From Cylicocyclus nassatus (lineage: Eukaryota > Nematoda > Chromadorea > Rhabditida > Strongylidae), in contig CATQJL010000316.1 of assembly GCA_958299035.1 (NCBI GenBank), positions 91,224,443 through 91,288,442 on the forward strand: a stretch of DNA of 64,000 nucleotides, given 5' to 3'. The notes beneath the pieces are model-generated. The model worked only from the letters and a program-made list of their open reading frames with translations. It was not told the origin of the DNA and did no database searches. A program made the position numbers and the translations under genes. Shown here in pieces: positions 23,108-34,235 of this stretch; within the stretch, counting starts at the first letter, position 1; each line of letters starts with the position of its first letter.

Positions 23108-23569
23108 AGGACTCGGGCAGAGTTCACGCGATTTGATCGTTGCGATTCAATCACTACGACAAGTGTTTCGAGTTCATTGCATGCCGATCATCTTGTATTT
23201 GTTGTAACCAGTGCGTTACCTCTGCTTCGCAGAGGCACGCACTGGCCGTTTTTGAAAGATGAAAATTACGTGGAGGTGCATCATTCCCAGTCCAGTAAGC
23301 AATCCCAGATGAAAATGAACCTCCCCTGTCGTGCTACTCTCACATACTTCAGAGCAATGTAAATCATTCCTTACTATATTTTCGTAACGGACAAACTCCA
23401 CACAGCCTCAGATTAAGCGGCTTATTATGAGTCATGATAGTCACGATCAGTCGTGTCGAAAAACTATCGCAACAGAAAATGCAAGAAGATCGGCATGCAA
23501 TGAACTGGTAACAGTTGTCTTATTGGGAGATTAGCGCCATGAAATCGCGGTGACGTATGCCCGGTCCTT
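23108..23569. mobile_element. Palindromic MITE, second GGGCATAC copy
   Basis: Arms of about 100 bp at 23108-23205 and 23470-23569 are inverted copies (shared blocks TTCATTGCATGCCGATCAT and CGCGATTTCATGG). Related to the element at 11.3-11.6 kb, with about 260 bp of other sequence in the centre. Confidence 0.65.
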
Positions 23570-23625
23570 AAAGGCAGTGGACCCCCCCCCCCCGCCCTCC
23601 ACCCCCCCCCCCTCGGTACGCCACT
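23568..23625. repeat. Solo GGCAGTGG end followed by poly-C tracts
   Basis: TTAAAGGCAGTGG matches the left end of the TTAA MITEs but is followed by C homopolymers (about 23581-23613) and no partner end. Either a truncated copy or a region difficult to assemble. Confidence 0.5.
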
Positions 23626-24010
23626 GCGCTTTACTAGATATCCACATGTTGATTGCTATAGTACATTGAAAAATAAAGGCAGGGCTGAATCTTGAAGGCC
23701 GTAGTTCTAGGGCAAGTATAGCCTGGGCTTGTCCGGTATGACGATGTTATGGTCGTTCTTTTTTTCTACCATTCCTTTTTGAATGTTTTTTCTAAAGGGA
23801 AATTTCCTTCGTGCTTCTTATCGTCTGCGCTTGATGGCAATGCGATTAGAATGATGCACTTATGTGCCATAAACAATTAAGAATTGACAGCAAGAATAGC
23901 CGGAGAACCGGATATGACTGATGATAGCAGTCATAATACATTCCAAACACTTTAGCCAATGCTTTACCGAACATGCATCACATAAGCAACAAATCCTAGT
24001 TCGATGGTCT

Positions 24011-24619
24011 TTACGCATCTTCTTTGCGCGGCTTCATGTCTTTTTCCTTTCCCTCATCGCTCAGCTTCAGTTTCAGCTCAAAGAAATCCGTTCAACATCC
24101 AAATTATAAAAATGTCGTCGACCCTACCTCTTTTATCTCTTCTTTCGCTTTTTGCTCAGAAATACTCATGTCGTTGTTGATCGCCTCGATCTGCTGCAGG
24201 TACTCCCTCACTGCCGGATTTGTGGCTTTTGCCATTTTCTCCTCGAGCTTCTCTTGATGTTTGAGCTTTTCACGTTCCACTTGCTTCGCGTAGGCTTTCT
24301 GCAAATTAAAGAAATATTAGTTACGCTCATGAAACGGCCAACCTGGAGTAGATCAGAACCAACCTTGATGTCCTCCGGTTGTCTGGCCAGAATCTCATCA
24401 AGTTTCTTCTTTTTGTCGGAGCTGTAGGGTTATGCAGATGAGTACTGGAGTAAACATCTTCAGAGGGTATTACCGAATCATGGTCTCGTCTTCTTCGAGC
24501 TCCTCAAGTTCATTCTTATCTTGCATGCTGGGAACTAAGTCTTCGAGTTCGTCGATGAACAATGAATCGTCTCCATGACATAGTGCCGCCAAGAGAATCG
24601 CCAGAATAAAGGACCTCAT
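24011..24619 (-). CDS. Secreted charged helical protein, paralogue C
   Basis: Four minus-strand exons: 24474-24619, 24364-24421, 24128-24298, 24011-24076; 146 aa. Signal peptide MRSFILAILLAALCHG, then a very acidic segment (SLFIDELEDLVPSMQD and ELEELEEDETMIR). Exon 2 is RSDKKKKLDEILARQPEDIK. Exon 3 contains VEREKLKHQEKLEEKMAKAT and AVREYLQQIEAINNDMSISE. It is closest to D over exon 3. The C-terminus (EKDMKPRKEDA) is unlike the others. The exon 4 acceptor is TTTGAG, weaker than usual. ATG is 2 nt after ACTTTTAG. It has the family's exon lengths and phases. Function unknown. Confidence 0.88.
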
Positions 24620-24743
24620 TTCTAAAAGTTGCTAGTTAGTCATAGGAAATCTTCACCTGTTGAAAGCGGGATTGAACGGACCGAAACTGGCAGGCTTGTT
24701 TGGCAGAGAAGCTCAAAGAATAACACTTATCCAAGAATGATGG

Positions 24744-24751
24744 CTTTTATA
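24744..24751 (-). promoter_or_regulatory. TATA box of paralogue C
   Basis: Minus strand TATAAAAG, about 125 nt upstream of the ATG, matching the layout of B and D. Confidence 0.6.
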
Positions 24752-25019
24752 CCTACTTGCTGAGTGGATCATGGCAAAACACGCCCGTGTGAACAAACTT
24801 TGTAAAGCGCTGAAATGGGTTTGATCAATGATGAAATCCATTTTTTCTGGGAATGTCGATACTGCTGATGCTAGCTCTAAATACCGGTTTGATGAGGTCG
24901 CTCACTTTCGGGTGAAAATCATTTTGGTTTTCAACAGTAGCATTATCAAGGATCTTATACGGTGAAATAAGTGCAGTGCCAAATTCAACAATAGGCGTAT
25001 ATACATATATCAGCCCTAT

Positions 25020-25445
25020 CAGCCCTCAACCAAACATTGGGGTCTGAGGTAAGAAGAAGCGCCTTGCACAAATTGTACGTTCGACAAACAACTTTAGAAA
25101 CGTTACAGTGGCCAGTGAACTCAACTTATCGTTGAATCTGAAGCCCAGATCTTTGATTTCAGCAACTTTACTTGGATTGGTTCCATCAATTCTGTAGAAT
25201 GAATCTATTATCTTGCCTTCCAATGACGTCACTTTAGTTTTGTATAGAACGAAAGGTAGTTCAAAACCCTTAGACCAACGAGAAACCGAGTTGATGCAAG
25301 ACTGCAGTGATTCCATGTCAGAAGAAATGCGTATGATTTTGTATATTTTTGTATATCATCTGCATGCACCACACATTTGCAAGCCTCAGCTTCGACGATA
25401 CTAGGTAGTTCGAAAGTATAGATTAGAAAGAGAAGGTGACAATGC
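25020..25445 (-). pseudogene. Reverse transcriptase fragment of a CR1-like LINE
   Basis: Minus-strand pieces read LLFLIYTFELPSIVEAEA, then HADDIQKYTKSYA (a degenerate Y/FADD box), then LQSCINSVSRWSKGFELPF and VAEIKDLGFRFNDKLSS. This matches RT domains 4-7 of CR1/Jockey-type elements. Frame changes between pieces show that it is dead. It is a different lineage or older copy than the 6.4-10.1 kb element. Confidence 0.75.
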
Positions 25446-27708
25446 GGTCTTATTAAGCGAATAAGTTTTGGGCTGTCATAGGGAGGCTTTTTGGGAATCG
25501 AGATCGCTGTAGAATGTCTCCACCAGGGACCTCTCCTCTCATCTAAGAAAGATTGAAGAGAAACTCAAGTGCAAAGCCAATTTCAGGCATCACTTCTGAC
25601 AAAGTACAAAGGTACACCATCAGGAATAATAGTAAAGGAGTCTGGACTTAGTAAAAATGCTGACAATTTTGTTGTGGGGAACCAAAGAATTTTGTCCATT
25701 TCCGAATATAAGGGAGAAGAGCACGAAGAAGCGAGGACAAGGTAGTGACATAAGCTTTCTGAAACTCGTTATCCAGTAGATTTGTCTTATCTGTATTCCG
25801 TGACAGAAGATTACCTGAACTATTCACTAAGGATAAGAGACGAGATTATCACAAATATGTGTTTTTATGCATCGAAGAGATCCATTTGAATTGTTGATCA
25901 AGGTTATTCTTCTCAAGATGAACGTAATATTTGTTTGAGGCTTTCATAATTTAATTTTCATAATTTTCTTATTGATGTGCACCACACTTCGCACCTCCAC
26001 TAGCAACGACCAAATTCCAGAGACAGTAACGCTTCACAGTCATTTTCATACACCTACAAGAAGTACACGTCTATGCCGCAGGGCGCTTCCAGCTCACTTT
26101 TGACAAAATAACAGCAAGTTTAGAAGAGGATCAGTAGCTGAAATCCGAAATGAAACAAAACAAACTTTAAGTTTTTCCTGCTTCTCTTATCTAGTGAAAG
26201 CTTATCAATGTCCGCCTTGCGGTTTTCCCTCTCTAATTATTCAAAAAATACCTGCAGAATGAAACAAACTAATCTCCCTCAAGAATTAAAAGCTTATATT
26301 AGGTTCTCTCATAACCTTCAATATATACTAACATTGTTTAGCATGCTTTCTTTAATGATGCAGTTTGGGTAACCATTCGACAGAGCAAAGCAAGCTCTAC
26401 AAGATGGCTTTCAAGGGTCACCTCAAACAGTACTTCACTTAAAGTTTGCAGCTGATATCTGATAGTAGTTAAAAAAGAACTTTAGCGTTAAAATTCGTAT
26501 CTCCATCCCAAAACAACTTGAATTAAACTCTAGCATATGCTTTAAACATAGGACAATCAACTGCACACTTTCCGTATCCATCTAGAAGTAAAGAAAAAAT
26601 TTATTGAAGTAAAATGTCAAACTCCGCCCCTAGAAGTCCTGAGTTCTTCTTTACACGTAATTATGTACATCATTTAGAAATAAATTATGTATTTGTGCCT
26701 TTTGTACGTGCCCCAGTTTTCGAGAAATGCTGGTTTAGAGGATAAAAACGGTAAAAAATTGTAAGACACCAATAGATATTTGCATTCACGTAACGCAGAT
26801 CACAGTACGAGTTAAATTCGGTCGTTTGCAAAAACTAGGGTCTCTTCTTGAAGACGCTCTATTTGCAAAGTATGTTGTAATGTTTTTGTACATCAAAGCT
26901 AATTTCTCTCGCCGTGGTGACGTTCTAGCGTGTCTCTTCCTTTAGCCCTTCTCATATGAAGTTTGCGAAAGAATGATAGAAGGAATCGGTTTTGAGCTCT
27001 TTAGAAATCTGTCATATTGACCGTTCTTCTTCGAAAGCTCAGGCAGAGGTTTCCTTTTTTTGAGCATCTTGATATCTGAGACTATTGAGTGGGACTCCAA
27101 GAAAGGCTGAAGTACGAAGAAGTGCAGCTTCCTAAGACTGTTATCACTGACTTGAACTTGGCATGTCAACCATACAGCATTTCCGAGCGAAGTTGCTAGG
27201 CATTCCACAATGAAAACGAAGGAAGCATTTGATATTTGGACCGTGCCAGGCTCAACTAAAAATTCAGTCTTATGTTAGTCCATGTGAACAGCTGTACAAA
27301 CACCATGAAAATCCGCTTTCCCTTGAGTTTGAACGTTTCCCACAATGCAGATTTGTATAAAAATGTCATTCGATTGATGGTTTGCTGATTAGATTTCGAG
27401 CGTTTCACAGACTCACAAAATGTTTGAGTCAAATACGTAGAACCAGATCGAGATCTAATTATTATACTTCTGCTTTTGAGAGAAAAAGTAACATAAACTT
27501 TCTCTCCCAAGAATATCAGTAGCACGACTGGGACTCTCCTAATTCACGCTCCCCTTGTTGTATTACGCTATGGTGCCTTAATCAAAAGGACATTGTCGAA
27601 ATTGCTGTGTTCTTGGTGAGGAAAATTATTTGCATAAAGTTTTGTTGAGAACAATTGTAAATATACAAGTGACGGATCTGAATGTGGAGGGACTGGCAGG
27701 AGTTGAAT
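25446..27708. other. Intergenic between LINE fragment and paralogue D
   Basis: No supported gene. Two minus-strand ORFs (26942-27208 and 27256-27525) are moderately long but unrecognised. At 26380-26410 a GCAAAGCAAGCTCTAC block matches the ends of the fold-back at 62.8-63.5 kb, and ATGTCAAACTCCGCCCCTAG near 26612 matches its interior, so a diverged partial copy lies at about 26.38-26.7 kb. Confidence 0.45.
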
Positions 27709-28315
27709 CTAGTCCAATTTCTTCAATTCTCTGAGCTGCGAATCCGTCAGTTTTGATTTCAACTGAAACACCGAACTTAGGCATATTCAACATAAGTAGC
27801 ATATCTAAGGTTGACCTCTTTTATTTTTCTTTTCGCGTCCCCGTCCGAGATATTCATGTCGCTGCCGATCACTTCGACTTGTTGCAGGTAATCTTTGACA
27901 GCTGGATCAGTGGCTCTTGCCATTTTCCGTTCAAACTTTGCCTGATGTTTGAGTTTTTCACGTTCCACTTCCTTTGCAAAAAGTTGCTGCAAATATCAAT
28001 GATGTACAACCTGATTGGCAGGTTATCCAGCAAATGAGGTAGAGGCAAAAACCTAAACAAACCTGAATATTTTCCGGTTGCCTGGACAGAATTTCTTCGA
28101 GCTTTTTCTTTTTTTCAGAGCTGAAAGCTTCCTTTAATCATTAAGGGATTGAAGTGTGAAAAAAATTACCGAAGCATATTCTTATCATCGTCAAGCCGGT
28201 CGAGCTCAATTTCGTCTTGTTTGTTTAGAACTATGTCTTCAAGCTCATCGACGAATACGGGATCGTAAGCATAAGCGAAGGTGGCTACGAGAGCCAATAC
28301 GACGAGAGTTTTCAT
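27709..28315 (-). CDS. Secreted charged helical protein, paralogue D
   Basis: Four minus-strand exons: 28170-28315, 28063-28120, 27816-27986, 27709-27762; 142 aa. Signal peptide MKTLVVLALVATFAYA, then YDPVFVDELEDIVLNKQD. Exon 2 is RSEKKKKLEEILSRQPENIQ. Exon 3 contains VEREKLKHQAKFERKMARAT and AVKDYLQQVEVIGSDMNISD. Exon 4 is LKSKLTDSQLRELKKLD. It is predicted helical, Lys/Glu-rich and secreted. The exon 3 donor is GTCAAC, an unusual third base, but the codon boundary agrees with the other paralogues. ATG is 3 nt after CCGATTCAG. As in the others, the pattern of two helical halves recalls SXP/RAL-2 proteins, which I cannot confirm. Confidence 0.88.
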
Positions 28316-28420
28316 TCCCTGAATCGGACTAATGAGTTTCGCAACGCCTTGTATAGAACTTGTAAAGAATTAAACAAATAAGATCTGTACTTGGTATAAC
28401 CACCGGATATGAAATTGGGC

Positions 28421-28427
28421 TATATAT
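28421..28427 (-). promoter_or_regulatory. TATA-like box of paralogue D
   Basis: Minus strand ATATATA, about 106-112 nt upstream of the ATG. Confidence 0.5.
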
Positions 28428-29045
28428 CATGCCTTAATTCACAAAAATCGCGGAAAATGTCCAGTTGTGCAAATAGTATCAGGCGTTAGAATGACACATA
28501 TCAATAACGAAAGTCTGTTTCTCTCAAAAATTGCTAATGATGTTGTTCAAACAGACCATGTGAAAATACCAGTTCAGCTATGAGTCATTTTGTTCACTGA
28601 TGATTGTGCGATGGTACAAAGGGACACGTGCACGCATCGCATGAGCTTGTTGATTAAAAAAATTGAAAAGACTATCCAGAGACTAATCAGCCCAATACGG
28701 AGCTGTGCAAAGGCTTTATCTACATTAGCAAGGATGTCTGATCGCATATGACCAAATGATAACTAGAAAAATAAAATTTAGACCAATATATAGTGTGAAC
28801 TTTTGATTTTGTCAGAAGTTAGGGGAAACGTAAAAATATTAAAGTTGTAAATGATGCTATTTAGATTCGTCAAATGATGGTACTCTTGGCACGAGTCTTT
28901 TTATTGGCTGCTGAAATTTGTTAGAACTGAAAGCTACGCTTTTTCACCTTTTTTGTACCTCGTACTGATCTCATGTGTTTGTTAAATTGACCACATAAGT
29001 AGTAGTGCAGTACATAATGGTTGCACATAGTTTATGAATAAAATA
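28428..29045. other. Intergenic upstream of paralogue D
   Basis: AT-rich, with no supported gene or repeat. Confidence 0.45.
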
Positions 29046-29540
29046 TTAGGTTGTTACATAAGTTTTGTTACACTCAACTGAAAAAATCCTCATAACTCTG
29101 TCAAATGATTTTTTCTTATCTCCAAACTATGTGTAATGTGGCAGAATTTTGATATATACATGTCACACATAAAAAATCAAATTTTAAAATTTTTTTGAAA
29201 TTTTTCGAATTATTTTTGGCAAATTTCCAATTTTGGATATTGAAGAGCTTGAATTTCCAAACTGCCCAATAGTTACTACCAATGCTCCTAGAAATTCATA
29301 AAAAGTTGGAAAAGAAGGTTAAGAGATTTTTTAGAAAATAAAGAAAAAATTGGAAGTTGGAGTGCCTCTACAGAGTTGGCTTTATATTTACTGTAAGTCA
29401 TGTGGTGAGAGCTTGAATGGTGCCAGCGGATAGCCCTTTATCTCTTCTCCTTATGGACCAAATATGAGACCTCTCCGAATTTTCTAGAGTTTTCCAGAGG
29501 AAGACGAAAATAGTGTAACAAAACTTATGTAACAACCTAA
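29046..29540. mobile_element. Mariner-type MITE with perfect 28-bp TIRs
   Basis: Starts TTAGGTTGTTACATAAGTTT and TGTTACACT follows; the right end is its exact reverse complement. TA flanks both sides. 495 bp with no transposase ORF. The TTAGGTTG start is typical of mariner-family elements in nematodes. The perfect TIRs indicate a recent copy. A diverged relative is at about 44.26-44.69 kb. Confidence 0.9.
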
Positions 29541-30408
29541 TACTTTTTGCCAGAATTAATCTTATTTGTCCAAGTGATTGCTTGTGCAACGAGATCAGCT
29601 CCACAAACTTGTACTAATATGGCTTCATTTGGTCTTATCTTGAAGGTTGTAGGCTAAAAAGTAAAAGACGAATTTGGTACAAAGATAAGGGTGAGAGCCA
29701 ATTTCTTCCTTGTTGTCACGAATTCAGACTTTTTTGCCGGTACATTTTTGCCTTATTAGCCTAAATTAACACTGCAGTGTAAGAAGCATAAAAAACACAA
29801 ACAACAAAAACAGATGCGTTTTGGAGTATTTATTTCTCAAACATGTAGTGTTAGGCAGAGCTTTGCGCTAATGGTATGAAAAACTATCTGATACACAAGT
29901 GTGACAACTGCCAAATAATTTTGTCAACACACAAATTCGATAAATGAAGACCTTATGAGGAATTTCTATAATTCTGGCAGAATAGAAAGAACAAGTACAG
30001 CCAGCTGTAAGCACCGGCGATGAGCGACTTCTTCGGTGGCATCGATCGAAACTCCACAGTGAAAGCGAATGACTGTTTATGCCACGCTAAAGGACTTCAC
30101 TATCTCTGAAAATGAATATGCTTTGTCTCAACAGAGATTCAGGAATGTGCATTATAATAACAACAAGCACTGACACATCTTCAAACAGAGCAAATGGTGT
30201 CTAAGAGATCAAAATCCAGTATAGCTTGCTCTGCGCTTTTTCTAATTTATTTTCGTGCTTGGTTTTGCACTCGCATGACTAATATAATAGTTTGTTGCGA
30301 CAATCCAAGGTTTACAGGTGCAGAAACGACTGGTTGGTGGTTTACTTATTTTGCATCTCCAGTAGAGACTCAAGGGTGACAGCTGTACAGTTGGGTAGAT
30401 TTTCCGGC
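29541..30408. other. Intergenic, nothing recognised
   Basis: No supported gene or RNA; plain AT-rich sequence. Confidence 0.45.
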
Positions 30409-30552
30409 TATACTGTGTTTGCGGTGCCGAGGAAATGCTGTAAAATTTGCGCGTGAAATAGCCCCGCCAGTAATTCCTGCATGTTGCAGGCGTACCCAAT
30501 TGTTCACGCGCAAATTTTACCGCATTTTCTCGGCACCGCAAACACACTATAC
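30409..30552. mobile_element. Short palindromic MITE
   Basis: Arms of about 50 bp: the left reads GTGTTTGCGGTGCCGAGGAA then ATGCTGTAAAATTTGCGCGT, and the right is its near-perfect inverted copy ending at 30552. The spacer is about 45 bp. No coding capacity. Confidence 0.8.
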
Positions 30553-33500
30553 TAGGGAAAGATCCACTCGAGTGCTTCTCATATTAGTAGTGGGCATATA
30601 AGTTCGGTTTGATATGCAATCGGAATTCTATAACAATTCGAGTAGCAGCTATTTAGCTGAGATTTTTTCACGAGGAGATAATCTCAGGCCTCTACTATCA
30701 CATATCAGATACTCAGTAGTTTCCGTCATCAATAATTAGCAATTATTCCCTTATATGGCTGGACTTCTGAAACTTCGCTCTTTCATTTTCCAAGATTCGT
30801 TCTCAGTCTACAGTGAGACAGACGACTAATTTGTTAATTTTATATACAACTTTTAGCTAATTTGCTACTTACGATGGAGTTTGTAATCTGCTGCCAAAAA
30901 TCTAAGAATTTCCAACTTTGTGCGTGAAGTCTCTTTTTGGGCAATCAAATCGCTTGAATCTGACCATCTATAATCGTGCAAACTGCTGAAAATATCAGAA
31001 TTTATTTTGTGTGGATGGCAGTTGTGCATTTTACACCAACTTCAGTTCGTTTTTCGGAGCATAAGTTCTTGAAAATTTGGTGAAAAAATCTAGCTATTTC
31101 GTTTTCCTGCAGAATTTTTGTTGTCAAAATGGCGATTGGCGCAAAACGGAGTTGATCATCCGATTCTGCTTGATTTGCTCACTTCAAAGGTACCATACAT
31201 TTTTACATAAATCAATTTGTGAAAATTTTACAAACCGTTAAAAATGACCGAACTAATTCATTAGCCAGCCTAATATGTAGCTTGTATTTCATTAGGCCAT
31301 TTCTTGCATGTTTCAATCCCTTGAGAACCACGAAACGACGACAGAGCGTATATGGGGATTTTATGAATTTTTGACGGAATGCGTGAAGATTCTTATTACT
31401 TTAGTAATCTGCGGCTCTGGTTATAGAATCTTTCCCCATTTTGCACATTCACAACCCAACTTGTTTCTTCAATAAAATTTGAAAATGTTACGTTTGAAGC
31501 AACAGTCTACAATACAGTGCTCAGTTTTTGCCAATGAATGGTAGACTAAATAGCATCACTTCGAAAACATTTACAAAGATCTCATGGTGTGAGGAAGTGA
31601 GGAATTGCTTTCACTTCAATAAGCATTGTTTGATTTTCAAAGTTGTGCTAATTTCTACCATTCATTCAAATTTTTCATTTCAATACAAGTCTGGTGTTTT
31701 GCTTGGAAATGTTTCATCTAGCATAACATCACTAATCGAATTCAGCTACGGTGAACTCAGAGTTGCCACGAAGGTACAGTACCCAAGCTTCTCCACAGCA
31801 GGTAATTTTAGTAAGTGATTCCAACTATTCCAACTCCGGAAGCGGATCAACAAAAGCATTTTTTCCATGAAAATGTGGAGTCGTGATGTTTCTAGTCACA
31901 AATCATAAAATCTATTTTCACACCAAAATTATGTTGTGTGCACTCACCATCTGACTTCTTCACATTCTACAATATCTATCAATATCTCACTTCATTTATG
32001 CTATACGGACGAAAGTAATCGTTGACTTGGTGGCTCAGATGTTTACTTTGAGAATATAATTGGATTCTGAACGTAGCAGCTAACTTATTCCCTGCGGATT
32101 CAACATTAATTTGGAACAGTCCATGCAATTAAGGCAAATCCTTTCCTTCTGCAAGATAGGATCTTACTTTGCGCGTTGAAATAGTAAAGCTCCAGATACA
32201 TAAGTGATGTTTGCCCACATTCTGGATGTTTTTCCACGATGCACAACTATGATGGTTGTAATTGTCCATCGCTTCCACTATAATGGTTCTCATCAAAGTT
32301 GTGAATGCATTACGGGCTATTCACGCTTGACGCTTAGTTTATTTTCGCTCGCTAATTTTAGAGAAGCTAGTAAGACCGTAAAAAATTTCCTAATTTCGCA
32401 ATATTAGAACAATTCTTGGTTCTTCTCTGTATCTCTTTAGAGTTGTGGTTGAAGTTTAGAAGAACTGAGTTCTGTGGATGCGATTGCCCCTTTTCCCATG
32501 TAGTTCTACCAAGCAGTTATTTTGCTACCCTTTCGTCATTCTTCAAAGAAAGAAGTGTCCTCCTTACTCAATATTCTTTGTTCCCACACGAACAAAAAAT
32601 TGCCGGAAACTCTATCGTCTGCAGTTTGCACATCGCGACATGTTTCAAATAGTTTTTCCGAGTTTTCATGAGAGGTCTGAAACCTTCAGAAAATCAAAAA
32701 TCACAGTATTTTTATGGGGTCATTAAATTCTTTACAAGCGAAAGGGTTATGTTTTGAATTTAGAGAGTAGTAAGGATTAACAGGGCGTTTTTCCGTATCC
32801 GCAAAATCCTTGGTCGTAATCTGCTTCTTTTACCATTAGACTTGATAATGTAAACAAGCTCATACCACTTTCCTGCCGTAGTTTTGGTTTGGAAGTACGC
32901 ATGATTTTCCCCCTGATTTCACAAGTCCCGACTTTAGACAATAACTGTCCAAAAAATATGCTTTTTTTCATCTTTAACTTGCTTCACTCCTGCGTTGTTC
33001 AAAAGGTTGCGGATTTCCTAGTCTACCTGCAATGGGGTAGACAATCCAGGAAAGTCTAGGGTAATAAATGAACAGACTAGTACTACATCTACTGCGCAGA
33101 TGAAGTGATAGAATTCAGCTGCAGTAGTGTTTGTCGTACATTTCCATCACAAAACCACCTGAAATTGTTATGATTCTGTTCAATTTTGGTCACTAGAACG
33201 CTTTTAAAGTTTGTTCTATCTGATGTCAGTGAAAAGCAAGACTTTTTGATTTCAAAACAATCTTAAGGTACACGCGGCCCTAGCATTCTAAAGCATTCTT
33301 AAGCTTTGTGTATGCGCTGAATCCAAGCCCTTGCAAATCTTCGTAAAGTTGTGAGAAAAAATCGCTCAATATCATAAGGAAAAAAAGGACATCACAGGAT
33401 ATCTTCAAAACTTAGTAGTGTCAAGGTAAACAAGCAAATGAGGTAACTAGGTAATCAACACCTTCTGATTTAAACAACTTTTACATGATTTTTAATGAAA

Positions 33501-33645
33501 TCGAAAATGATGCAAATGCTCATTTAAGCACCACTAGCTTCAGAAACTTCTAAAAATAGTGACTAGCTCCTCATAATAGGAGTGGATACATATGATAAGA
33601 TATTTGAGAGCATTTCTCGTTTTTACTTACTAACCGCAACCTATT
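30553..33645. other. Gene-poor region
   Basis: About 3.1 kb in which I find no exon with family features, no RNA gene and no clear repeat ends. The ORFs present are short and without conserved motifs. Confidence 0.5.
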
Positions 33646-33647
33646 GA

Positions 33648-33895
33648 GGGGAATTTAGCTCTCAGTCAAGAATTCAGTACGGTATTTCCCAGAATAGGTA
33701 TAATGAGTCGTTTTTTTTTGTGAATAATTCCAAATTGCGCTCATTCGCATCATTCTTCTCAAGGCTATAGGTTGGCTCTCATTCAAGAATTCAAACCATT
33801 TTTTTCTCGAGAATAGGCAGGGCGACTTTATTCTACTTTCGCAAATGATTCAAAATTCATCTTTTTCGCATCACTTTTCCCAAGGCTATAGTTTG
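33648..33895. repeat. Diverged tandem duplication, about 122-bp unit
   Basis: Two adjacent copies share CTCTCAGTCAAGAATTCA, a CCCAGAATAGG-like block and TCTCAAGGCTATAG at a spacing of about 122 bp. Confidence 0.65.
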
Positions 33896-33993
33896 CACAG
33901 TAGCGCAATGCAATCTCCCATCTTCGGCTCCACATTCCGAAATTTCACCAATGCAGTTAGTTAACTCCAGTTTGGACGGAAGCGGTGTTGCCC

Positions 33994-34235
33994 AGGGCTC
34001 GGCACAGCTGGCATCGGGTCAAGCCGGGTATCGTTTTTGGGACAAAAAACAGGGGGTATCGTTTTTGTGGCCGAGAAGACACAAAAATGGGACTTTTTTT
34101 TTAAGTAAAAGTTTCGCTTTTTCGAGGGTTTTTTACGTTTAGGGTTTACGGTCGAAGGGGACTCTGTAGGAAAATTTCAGTTTCAAAGGAGATTTCGCTT
34201 TGAACTTCCCCTGGTGCCGGTTCGTGCCAAGCCCT
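33994..34235. mobile_element. MITE with AGGGCTCGGCAC ends (copy 1)
   Basis: The left end AGGGCTCGGCACAGCTGGCA is partly complementary to the right end GTGCCAAGCCCT. A diverged copy at 38.36-38.56 kb shares the interior (CGGGTATCGTTTTTG, TTTTACGTTTAGGG, AAGGGGACT), which defines the element. Confidence 0.7.

Noticed and set aside
26942..27525. Two adjacent minus-strand ORFs upstream of paralogue D's 3' end
   Set aside because: No recognised motif and the frames cannot be joined with good splice sites; possibly an old element but not shown.
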